In this document: positions 22,505-32,565 of the stretch, piece after piece
How positions within the stretch are numbered: position 1 is the stretch's first letter
Layout of the letters: each line of letters starts with the position of its first letter
DNA from: Sipunculus nudus
Taxonomy: Eukaryota; Annelida; Sipuncula; Golfingiida; Sipunculidae
Assembly (NCBI GenBank): GCA_026874595.1
Contig: CM049320.1
Location: 41,414,714 to 41,478,713 of the forward strand
Reading direction: 5' to 3'
Length of the DNA stretch: 64,000 nt
Program-made: the position numbers and the translations under genes
Notes under the pieces: model-generated
Told to the model about the DNA's origin: nothing
Database searches by the model: none
What the model saw: the letters and a program-made list of their open reading frames with translations, nothing else

Positions 22505-23089
22505 TAATTCTTCATCCGACTTGCAGCGTTGTCTTAGCTTCTTGTATTATACATGTTATATATTATACCTGATTATATTATACAGTCATTTTATCGATAA
22601 TAGACGTCTGCATGTTGCTTACCCATGGCTCTTAGTTCACCCAAATGTAAACATTATTAATTTATTATTTTAAAGTATGCTTATCATATAGTATTAGTTT
22701 TACGGCCTTAAAATTTTTTATTTACTTTGCATTTAACCTGTACTTATATATGATTATTATATGGATCATATTTTTTTTGCATTTTATACCTGGCACGGGT
22801 CCCTGCTAACAACAGAAGTGTTGTTCGGGTGTAGGCTTACCTGCAGAATGTTGTAATAGATAATAAATAAATAAATGTTAATGAAAGGAAAGGTTTGCTA
22901 ATTGCTATTTGATTAAAAATGACCATCAATATGCAATACCTAAAATTTAAGGGATTCGAACAATTTTATGAGAACGAGTCATTTGATTATATTATATATT
23001 ATGCATGTATCTATATTTCCCCAGTATTTTGGCCTATAAGTTTGTAGCATTAGCATAACAAAACCGAAGCACTGTATATATCGTGATTT
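22505..23089. other. Non-coding, no feature seen
   Basis: AT-rich sequence with ATTATA clusters at 22545-22580 and 22985-23005; nothing recognised. Confidence 0.55.
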
Positions 23090-23490
23090 CAAGAGCCTGC
23101 TTGTCCGCAGCTCTCTAATACATGGCTGACATTTACCTATCCGCTATAGGCTTTCAGAGGTAATCTGTCTGTCAGAAAAACAGGGCTGCCGGTATTAACA
23201 CGAAGGTGCCGCTTAATTCGCGTCTACTTACAAGCTGATCACAACAGGACCTGATGCAAGCATTAAACTTTAGCTGGTCTCGCCATCCGGCGGGCTTTTG
23301 CGGCTTCTAAATGTCGTCTGCGATAATAAAAAGGCCGTCCCCTAAACGTACCCATGTTGTCTAGAATCTCGCTCGTTCACTGTCATCGTCTAATTGTGAA
23401 CGTCTTGTCAGTGCATGCAGGCGCGCGCGCCAACCCCCGTGTACCCGGCGGCCGATTGTCTGTCCCGAGCGACATGGCGCGGGTCAACTA
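23090..23490. promoter_or_regulatory. GC-richer island, possible regulatory element
   Basis: GC content and CpG frequency rise here against an AT-rich background, with GGCGCGCGCGCC at 23420-23431 and GGCGGCCGATTGTC at 23448. GCGATAATAAAAAGG (23319-23333) resembles a Hox/Caudal-type site. On the minus strand a pyrimidine-rich acceptor (CTTTTTATTATCGCAG) faces a strong donor CTT/GTAAGT at ~23229, enclosing ~80 bp. All frames in that span stop; one reads LEAAKARRMARPAKV before its stop. It may be a conserved non-coding element or an end exon. Confidence 0.25.
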
Positions 23491-25489
23491 ACCCAAACCA
23501 AAACACGCTCTCTCTTCCTCACGATTTGCCTTTGTGACTCTCATCAAATTTCCTGTTTCCGTAATCACCGTGCTAATGCAGGCTTTTACATAACTGGAAA
23601 CATGACCGCAAACGACATCAGATACATTAACGTTTTTGACCGTCCAAAATAAGTTCCTGTGACCATGTATGCAATGATACAAAGAAAAATAACTTCAATT
23701 AAAATTTAAAAAAAACCTTAGTTTAAAATGAAACTGAAAAAAACGGTATGTGAATATGTGATTAAAATCGTTAATCATCGTTAAATCTTTCAATCGTTAA
23801 ACTTTTCCTGATAGCATATTTATTTAAATTTTTAAATATCACCAGTTTTCGAAGAAATTCACCGCAATGCCACTCTTTACTTAAATATATCTGCTGATCC
23901 CGCAAGGGGCTTGCACCTTGAATTAAATAAGCTGTGCTTAATTATCAGCTCGGATAACCACTCACTGTAATTAAATAAATGATCTCTTCTTAGACAAATT
24001 ACATATTGATTTACCGGTCACCGAACTGTGTAATTCAGTTTGTACTGATTCTTACTGGCGTTACATATACGTTTAATTCCAAAATGCGACTGCATCCGAG
24101 GTCAGTGTATATTAATGATGGCGCATATGAACAGTTTGGAATTGTTCAGGAATCAGACAGGATTTGATAAGGACTCTGAAAAGTAACACGAAGATACTCC
24201 AAGTGCAGTCTCGAGAAGGGTATCAATCTATATGGGGAGATATGCATGGTTGGCGATTGGGCCCGAAGCGACCAAGATGTCGGCGCCTCAGTAGGTGAAT
24301 TAAACTGGTATATCATAGGATACTAATCATTGAGAGGCTTGTGTTATGGAAGCTGGGTTCTATATGTATGATTTTCTGTATTCCGTATTGGTTATATCAA
24401 GCAATTAAGTATTGGCTGACAAATGGGGCTGGTTCGGTTAAACGGAGTTACAGTTAGGCAGTTCAGTGTAACCTGCGTAGTTACACATATTAGAAACGAA
24501 CTTTCCTTCAGGCGCATATTTCATCAAGATAAAATATATCGTTAAACATTAAAGCGACCTAATCAGGCAAAAGGCATGTCGAATTAACACAAAGAATAGC
24601 GTCTTCTCCTTGAAATAGTATGGTATACTTGCCGAAATATTCCCCTGAAACCGTTGGCTTACTCCTGTATATGAGTGTTAAAAAGGGGACGGGGTCCGAA
24701 CGCGCGAACGCCACCTTCGGTTTTTCCTTTCTTTTATGTTTACAACCGGTGTTTCACAACCGTGCAGGTTCATGTGCATGTTGACTACTCACTGTTTTTT
24801 ATCTGTCGCGCACGCGGATATTCGAACCTCAAGTCAGGCGTCCTCGTTATGGTAAACGGACACACGTGGACGGTGTTTACTCACACGCAGAACCATAACA
24901 AGGGGTGTGCTGGAATGAATTTGCTTGGAAATATTTTTTTTTGTAAAAGCAAACCTGAACTGATAGTGTAAAAGAAAAGGCATAATGATGCTCCTGATTA
25001 TGTCCCTTAAATATATAAATGCATACATTATTCCACAAAACCAACTTTTTTATGGATTTCAAGGAATTTATTTACGAGTTTTTGACGATATATGTCCTCG
25101 GATTGCAGGGTTTTAAAACACACACTTTTTTTAAATTTTATTGGAAACGTGCACTAGCATAATACTTCATTGTGAGATGTGTGGTATACGGTAACTGTGT
25201 TAATTTATATGGATTACGGCATGCAACAGGGTGGCTGTGTCACGTGGTCTCAGGCCATTTAGTGGGACTGATGTGTTTGTGTGCCACTATATACATAACT
25301 CCTACCATGAAACATTAATTAGACAAGTCGACATGACTTAAATGAACAGTTCTCTGTCATTAAGTTACATATATAATCTGCCTCGAGGACAACACCAACA
25401 ACATAGTGATTCATCCGAAACCTTCAATCTTTCACATATGCCCCTTCTATGCATCACTCAATTTGATTCAAACTTCATATTTATGGGTC
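23491..25489. other. Non-coding, unrecognised short frames
   Basis: AT-rich sequence. The longest frame is 98 codons (24675-24971, plus) with no recognised domain; it overlaps minus frames of 64 and 61 codons. No RNA or repeat is recognised. Confidence 0.5.
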
Positions 25490-25705
25490 TTTTTGCTTGA
25501 AGAAATAACTTATTGATTTTGGGGTCAGCTGGTCAGGAGGTTAAAGGTTGCAGGTCAAAGTAATTCACACATTTGTTGCCAAGTGATTACTCCAGTCAAA
25601 TTGATCAGTAGTTTAAGTGGTTAGTAGTTACCCATCACTCTAGAAAGAATCCAATTGATATGTGGGCATGCAAAAGGCCAAGGTCAAAGGTCAGGGATGT
25701 TCACA
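25490..25705. repeat. GGTCAAAGGTCA-containing degenerate repeat
   Basis: Contains TTGGGGTCAGCTGGTCAGGAGGTTAAAGGTTGCAGGTCAAAG (read in two words around 25519-25560) and AAGGCCAAGGTCAAAGGTCAGGG at ~25677-25698. The wording is that of the 20 kb satellite, so this is probably an old relative of it. Only ~1.5 units remain. Confidence 0.4.
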
Positions 25706-26113
25706 ATAAAAATTTACTTTGTAGACCATCTCTATTTTTCTTGTATATATCATTGCACTCCAACTGGTTCATCTAACTCTGTGGCCGTAATTGTGAGCAA
25801 CACTTGTGATATATGACACCCTTGTATCGTCCAACGGAATGAAAAGAACATCATTAGTGCATAACAAAAACACTCTATTGTATTAAGGTTGAGCTATACT
25901 GATTTATAAGATGATGGGAACATTTTGCAGTTTATTTTATGGAATCATAGCAATAAACTTAGTTCCCTAGATATCTAAATATTTTTGTACAAATCATCAG
26001 ATATACCACCCAGTGTTTGTTCTGATAATTAATGGGTCTGTAGCTGGATTTCGGATGGCCTAATTTGTTTTACAAGACTCTTAGTGACGCTTCCTGCATT
26101 TCTTTTCTTTCAG

Positions 26114-26156
26114 GTTTTGCGGTTTACCTACCCTGCTGACCCCACTAAAAAGCAAG
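26114..26156 (+). CDS. Candidate 43-nt exon, weak
   Basis: The segment is preceded by TGCATTTCTTTTCTTTCAG, a textbook 3' splice site, and followed by AAG/GTGATAAT. Frame 1 reads VLRFTYPADPTKKQ. Frame 2 is also open; frame 3 stops. The 43-nt length would shift the phase. The protein is not recognised and there is no second exon in the window. Position, acceptor quality and proline/lysine content make it the best of the exon leads, but a chance pair cannot be excluded. Confidence 0.2.
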
Positions 26157-26269
26157 GTGATAATTTGAAAAATATTACACTTTTAACATTTGCATGTTCA
26201 TAAATCTGATGTGAGAGCTCTCAAACATGATCATGCCTTTTTGAATTGTTTTTGACATTCATAACTGTA

Positions 26270-26530
26270 ACATTCTTTGGAGCAATTGCCACAAATTTGG
26301 TCTCTTATTTGAGGATGTGTGATATCAAATGTCAGACTTGTCAGAAATCCGTTATGTCTGCCAGGTAGCCACCTTAGAAATTCTTTTGTCTTTGCAGTTT
26401 CTGTGATTTTATTTTTTATGTTTGGTCCCTTTTAGAGGATGTTTGTTGTCGGATTTTAGACCTGCCAGAAATCCAATATGGCCACCAGGTTGCCATCTTT
26501 TAATTCCTTTTGAACATATTATCTGTTAAA
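26270..26530. repeat. Diverged tandem duplication, ~131 bp unit, two copies
   Basis: TTTGGTCtCTTaTtTGAGGATGT at 26297 and TTTGGTCCCTTTTAGAGGATGT at ~26425 start two units. Both continue with CAGACTTGTCAGAAATCCG / TAGACCTGCCAGAAATCC, ATATGGCCACCAGGTwGCCA and TTCTTTTG. Similar cores are common in mollusc introns; identity is moderate. Confidence 0.6.
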
Positions 26531-27838
26531 GTGAATGCAGTGGGACGTAAATTAATGTAATCTTGCAAAGGATTGGGTCAAAGATTTCTTTCAAAATATG
26601 ACCATCATTTATGAAAGTTCAGTACAGTTGGTTTGTATTGAATAAAATTTCATACAGAAGCACCCGTTTCTCAATAATTCTTGCATGGATTTCCTTGATA
26701 TTTTGCTAAATGTTGATCTTATATTTGGCCTGTGTGGTGTTCCTTTTGAGACTAACAGGTATCAAGCAAGCTATGGGATTAGTTCCTGTTAGCTCAACAA
26801 TCATACATTTTGCCTGAAACCATCAAGTCACTGTGATATAACCAGACATATGTGATATATATTTCTGTCCAAATTTGACTGGAAGTTGTGAATTTCAGCC
26901 AATGCTTGGCAGCTGAGCGTCATGACCTATGGGTCACTTGTTATTTTAAGAACTTTTCCTATACCTTAAAAAGGATATCATGTTACAATTAATTTAGTTC
27001 TGGGAACAATGAGAATTCCTGTTGTTCCCGGGAAAATCCAGAATTCTCATTTCTTGGGGCACATTTTTACAGCGCACAACACATTTTATTTACAATACAT
27101 TTATTGTCTGGACACCGGTGTGTATACGTAATATTCAGCACATGATAACAGTTACCATGGAGTGAATATACGCCGTGACAATCTGTCACAGAAGTAGATT
27201 TAAATGCATTATGGTTTAAGCAGAAACGTTACGCAAAAAATGACTGTTCACTTTTTAACTTAATATTTAACACGTTATGTGATTACGTCATACCTTATCT
27301 GGCTATGAGACATGAAAAGCTATATGAATCAATAGTTTAAAAAAGATTTTAGAAAACGCACATATAAAGTAGTACTTTTAGCTCAGGAATTTGTCTTTAA
27401 ATCTAGGAAGATGTCACCCTAAAAAATGTTCCCCGAAAAATTTCAATTATCGTATTCTGAATTATATTTTTTTGTTTCCTGTGTTATAAAATATCATTCT
27501 TAGCATATATCATTGATTTATGTGTTATATACATTGTATTCATTTTTCCTTCTATACCTTAAAATATATTGTAAGATTTTTCTTGTTAACCATTACATTG
27601 CAGCGATGAGATGCCAAAGCCTTTTGAAAAAAAAACTGTGTGAATAATGTTTTTTTTTGTTCAACTGCCTGATCACATGTAATTGTAGTTTATTTATTAA
27701 AACGTTACTTATGTTTGTGTTTTTTTCGTTTGAATTTTCTTATTTGGCTTTCAACATACGACTTTCCACCTGATAACCATCCTAATGACTGATGGATGTA
27801 TACAGAACTCTGCACTGAACGAGAAATTCCTTCACTTG
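26531..27838. other. Non-coding, no feature seen
   Basis: AT-rich sequence. A small dyad GAGAATTCCTG / CCAGAATTCTC lies at ~27011-27048. No gene signal. Confidence 0.55.
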
Positions 27839-28015
27839 TCCGCCATACAATACACACCTGTAACCGTAAACAACTTACTTGCAGACCAATAAAAACTCAG
27901 TGCGTGGCCCGGGCCGGGCTGAGCGCTTGCTGACTTTAATGCACTCAGTGACCCCAGCCAGTGCACGGCACCGGTGCACGAGGACGAGAACGGGATCATT
28001 TAGTATCGAGGGGAA
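27839..28015. promoter_or_regulatory. GC-rich patch with CCAAT-like word
   Basis: Contains CAGACCAATAAAAACTC at 27882 followed by CGTGGCCCGGGCCGGGCTGAGCGC, then GTGCACGGCACCGGTGCAC at 27960. CpG density is well above the surroundings. It could be a small promoter or enhancer, but no exon follows within reach. Confidence 0.25.
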
Positions 28016-28570
28016 CGTGTTTCCATTATCAGAACAAATGTTAAAGTTTAGTCTGTGATGGTACTCGGTTTTGTTGCACTCTCATCTCTTCTCCTCTCAT
28101 ATCAATATGACAGTTTTTTTAGCTACAGGTGGGGTATGTTTAAGAGGGTTGTAGGAGCTCTAAGGAAACTGCACCAGCGTGGTGAAGGATCCTTATGAAA
28201 GGTTCATCCGTTGCCTCCATCTCATCAATCATTTCACTTTTTTTTTTGCTCCGTAAGTTCCCAGGGCGTAATTTGCCTTTAATCGTGTCGCTGTCGGTAA
28301 AAAAAATCATCGTAGAGTGCGATTCGTGTTTCATCTACCAAGTGTTGAACGTGACTTGTATGTTATAAACTGACATCTATACCGAAGGATCGTTCGCATT
28401 CCGACAAACACTAGGTGACTATGATTAAAACACTTGACAATTCAACAGAACTTGCACTCCCTGGGGAACCTTTGATCACATTAATAACGTTACTTTTATT
28501 TATATTTTGTTGACGGGGTAGCGTTTGAACATAAAAAGTTGCAACCTAAAATAGATAAAATTTGTTGTTA
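28016..28570. other. Non-coding, no feature seen
   Basis: Mixed sequence; a 64-codon minus frame (28140-28334) is unrecognised. Confidence 0.5.
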
Positions 28571-28908
28571 GGCCAAAATAAAAAAAAAGGTATGGTTCTC
28601 AGGCACTTTTTGTCAGAAATCAATGCGGGCGGGCGGGTTTTTTATATTTAATTTTTGGTATGTTTCGATAAAAATGTCAAAGGATAAGGGAAAAGCATGA
28701 TAATAACAGATTTATTTTGCTAAACAAGTAAAAGCACTACATAACAAAGGAAATTGTATGATTTTATCTTCTTGAAAGAAATGTCCGAGCGGCTGCAGCT
28801 CATAATTGGTAAGTTTCTTTTAAAAATCAAAATAAAAATTTTTGATGCGGGGTTTAAAATTGATGCGGACGGTGCCTGAGAACCATACCTTTTAATTTTT
28901 TTTTGGCC
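28571..28908 (+). mobile_element. Tourist-like (PIF/Harbinger) MITE, copy 2
   Basis: The ends are GGCCAAAATAAAAAAAAAGG then TATGGTTCTCAGGCAC, and the inverse GTGCCTGAGAACCATACC then ...TTTTGGCC. The target duplication TTA flanks both sides (28568-28570 and 28909-28911). The interior matches the reverse complement of 22202-22504 but carries ~40 extra bp around 28785-28825 that include GTCCGAGCGGCTGCAGC. Non-autonomous, no transposase. Confidence 0.88.
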
Positions 28909-29334
28909 TTACTTAAAACGATTGTTAATGATAGTTTGTTTTATTAAAGTAAAATATTGCAAATACAATTATAATATATGATTAAAAACAAAACGTCATC
29001 AAACTGCAGCGCATTCAACGCCTTAATTTGTACATAGTACATGCACACATTCGCACTCCTTTTATTTCCTTTTAATTTGCAGATTTAATAATATCGATAA
29101 CTTAAAATGTATCATTTCGCTTTATATTATGTATTATTGTGCCTTTGCAGACAGTTAAAGTGTTCAAGACGCTACTGTAATAAGTTAACCCTCATGTAGG
29201 CTTTAATTTTCTGAACTTTAATTTATCACGAAGATTACAATCATTCGTCATTTACAAAATCAGTTCACATCAGATAATAATAATTCAACTTTACATGTGT
29301 CGAGAAATAATGTTCAAACTCTGTACACTACACA
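28909..29334. other. Non-coding, no feature seen
   Basis: AT-rich single-copy-looking sequence. Confidence 0.55.
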
Positions 29335-30527
29335 TTAGTGATGTAGAACTCGAGTCCGGACTCAAGTCCGTTTTTTTAGGGATTTGGACTTGAACTTGAG
29401 GGTCCTGGACTCGGACTTGTACTTAAGGACCCTGGACTCGGACTTGTACTTGAGGGTCCTGGACTCGGACTTGTACTCGAGGGTCCTGGACTCGGACTTG
29501 TACTTGAGGGTCCTGGACTCGGACTTGTACTTGAGGGTCCTGCACTCGGACATGTACTTGAGGGTCCTGTACTCGGACTTGTACTCGAGGGTCCTGGACT
29601 CGGACTTGTACTCGAGGGTCCTGGACTCGGACTTGTACTTGAGGGTCCTTGACTCGGACTTGTACTCGAGGGTCCTGGACTCGGACTTGTACTCGAGGGT
29701 CCTTTACTCAGACCTGTACTTGAGGGTCCTTTATTCAGACCTGTACTTAAGGGGCCTGGACTGGGACTTGTACTCGAGGGTCCTGGACTCGGACTTGTAC
29801 TTGAGGGTCCTGTACTCAGACCCTTACTTGAAGGTTCTGGACTCGGACTTGGACTCGAGGGTCCTGGACTCGGACTTAATTGGACTCGAAGGTCCTGGAC
29901 TCGGACTTGTACTCGAGGGTCCTTTACTCAGACCTGTACTTGAGGGTCCTTTATTCAGACCTGTACTTGAGGGTCCTGGACTCGGACTTGTACTTGAGGG
30001 TCCTGCACTCGGACTTGTACCTAAGGGTCCTTTACTCAGACCTGTCCTTGAGGGTCCCGGACTCGGACTAGTACTTGAGGGTCCTCCACTCGTCGGTGTT
30101 CTCCTACTCGGAGGTAAGGACTCGAGATGTCAGGCTGAGTCCATCTCGGGTCCAATACTAAAATTACTCTGCCAAATATTATAAACACATATATCATTGT
30201 GCAACTATCAACAGAACTTAACCAAAATAACACCAATTTCAATATCAAACTTACATTCTGCACCGAGAGCTTAATATAATTAATCATTTTAATAATTCAT
30301 TAAAATAAAATCATGTGTAAACTAATATAAAAAAATGTTCATGATGATCTGAAATTTTCATTTTGATTGCGTTTTTAGGATGTTTGTATTGGACTGGTAC
30401 TTGGACTTGCATGGACTCGGGATCCATATAACTCGAAAAAAAGTGGCCTTGGACTCGAACTCGAATGGCCTGGTTTCGGAATTGCATGCACTCGGACTCG
30501 GATGGTGTGGACTCAACCACATTATAC
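29335..30527 (+). mobile_element. Inverted-repeat element with a minisatellite core
   Basis: The left end (TAGTGATGTAGAACTCGAG, 29337 on) resembles the reverse complement of the right end (TATAATGTGGTTGAGTCC read on minus, ending ~30527). GACTCGGACT-type words occur in both ends as well as in the core, and a non-repetitive AT-rich spacer of ~250 bp separates the core from the right end. I infer one non-autonomous DNA transposon whose subterminal GACTCGGA repeats expanded. The superfamily is not clear and no target duplication is certain. Confidence 0.55.
29384..30110 (+). repeat. 27-bp minisatellite, ~27 units
   Basis: The unit is GGACTCGGACTTGTACTT plus GAGGGTCCT. Variants with ACTCGAGG, TTTACTCAGACC and TGTACTCAGACC alternate in blocks. 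Since 27 is divisible by three, frames stay open on both strands: a 266-codon plus frame of VLDSDLYLR nonamers and a minus frame of ESRTLKYKS type. The strict third-base pattern expected of selection is absent and both strands are equally open, so I do not call a gene. Confidence 0.95.
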
Positions 30528-31334
30528 TGGTAATTTAGCCATTTTTACTTATTAAGTGTTATATAGGATTACACCCCTATACGCCATTACGTTAGAGATG
30601 AATATAGAGTATAGCGAGCACTAACCGGGGAGACCATACGGGCATCATTAATTAGATCTTCCCTCATTACATTTATATTCAATGCAGAGCTGGAGCCACG
30701 ATTCCTTTGAAGTCACGTGCTTGAACAATTCAGCTGCATGGTGTCAGTATGGTGAAATGGCAAACAATTAATGTTGCCCTTTATACACTTGCATTCGCCA
30801 ACAAAACATATATTTTACTGTCACTTTCTGGATAGTACAAATATTAAACATGCACGCATACGTGAGCGAACACGTGAGCTAACCCCAGAATATTCTGAAA
30901 ATGTTAAACGGCGTCTAGCTTTAATAATACAATGCACGATATAGCAGGGATAACAGCTGGACAAATTATATGGATAATAAATGAATTCGTACTGAGACTG
31001 ATGTTTCCATGCCTACTTATACGTATTCAATCATTTTTTTACTCTTTTCGTCACGATAATGTGTGAATATTTGAAGAAGCCAATATCATGCATGTAAGCG
31101 TGTTAATTATAATTTATAATAAATCGCACACGCACATGAGCTCATATTTTTGTGTGTGTACTCATGTGTTGGTATATGTATCTTGTAGCCATGTGAGGTA
31201 ACAGTAGCTCAAACGTATATACAAAGCTTCGCCAAAGAAGTCACAATTTACGGCAACCAATACAAAATAAATATAAATATATAGGAAGCATGTATTAAAC
31301 TGCATGCATGCATGCATTGTGACGGACATTGCCA

Positions 31335-31335
<1 letters not shown>
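30528..31335. other. Non-coding, no feature seen
   Basis: AT-rich sequence with a TGCATGCATGCATGCA run near 31302. Confidence 0.55.

Positions 31336-31390
<55 letters not shown>
31336..31390. repeat. (TA)n microsatellite with one CA interruption
   Basis: 55 bp of TA; Ile/Tyr-rich frames across it are artefacts. Confidence 0.95.
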
Positions 31391-32468
31391 CTCCATAAAA
31401 AAACAGCCATAGTAAAATATCACATGCATATCAACAGTACCCTGAAATGAACTTACAAAATGGGAAGATGTGGGCGATATTATAAATATATGTATCATAT
31501 CATGTTTCAAGAGAAATACAAACACATATACAGGCAACAATTGTATACCTTTCTCTTACTGAGAGAAATAATTTGAATTAATCAGACACAATATGTATAC
31601 CTTCCTATTTTCCAACGTAGTTAATTCGCTAGGAAGAAAATGTCCATATCAATTATAGATCGCTTCCGAACAAAGGTCAAAATAAAATCCTTGGTATATT
31701 TGATTAACATGTGTCTTAACTATGTGTATATGAATGTTTTAGCAAGGATTTAGGATTTTTATCTAAATGTAACCTATATGACCTGATTGTAATTTCTTAA
31801 AAAAATGTGTTGACATGTGGCGGAGGGGAGAGTTTACTGTCTGGTCTTTTTTCCTTTATTGTCTGGCTCCGAACAAAGCACTTCACTATACACGTATTTA
31901 TATAGTTTTGTATGGTTATACTGGTACGGAAGATATACAGGCATTTTATAGTTCGTTATAGAATACCATGCATATATTTACTGTTGAATCATAGACCTCA
32001 TACATGCTTTATTTATCCGCAAAGTTACATATAATTTAGATGAAGGTTACAGTTCCCATCAGATATATACACCCATAGTTTGTTAAATTTTCATGGTCCT
32101 CAGTATGGGATTGGGGTTTTGGTAGGGGGAGGGGGGCTCATATAGGGGTTGCAACGCCCCTTACAAAAAAATAAAATATTCCAATTTAATTTCAGCAATA
32201 GCTTTCCAGCAAGAGATCGTCATAAGTCAATTCGGCTCCTTTAATAAACAGTTATGATATATTAAGGAACAATTATCATGTGAATGATAATTACTTCCAA
32301 AAGTCATATATTGAACATATGGTTGAATGTCTTCATTGAAAACATTTGTTATTATATGTCATGTAATGCAATTATATTTCTACAAAGCTAAAAACTACGC
32401 TATATATTTTCATTTCAATTATATTTCATAATTATGAATAAATTACATGTATTCCTATTATTTTAATT
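31391..32468. other. Non-coding, no feature seen
   Basis: AT-rich sequence; a G-rich patch lies at 32105-32160. Confidence 0.55.
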
Positions 32469-32565
32469 GCAACTAGAAAAATCTTAATTCGAGGAATTCA
32501 AGCCTCCACAATGCTCTCAAAACCGTGTTTGCTTTCACTTATTCGGCACATATTCGTGATAACAC
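32469..32565 (+). repeat. CA-tailed dispersed repeat, copy 3, 3'-truncated fragment
   Basis: Matches the first ~150 bp of 8936-9290 with an internal gap: AACTAGAAAAATcTTAATTCG, AATTCAAGCCTCCaCaAT, GTGTTTGCTTTCACTTATTCGG, CACATATTC. The rest of the family and the CA tail are missing. Confidence 0.6.

Noticed and set aside
29384-30184. 266-codon repeat protein of VLDSDLYLR units
   Set aside because: The unit is 27 bp so any stop-free frame stays open; the opposite strand is open too and there is no promoter, leader or splice context.
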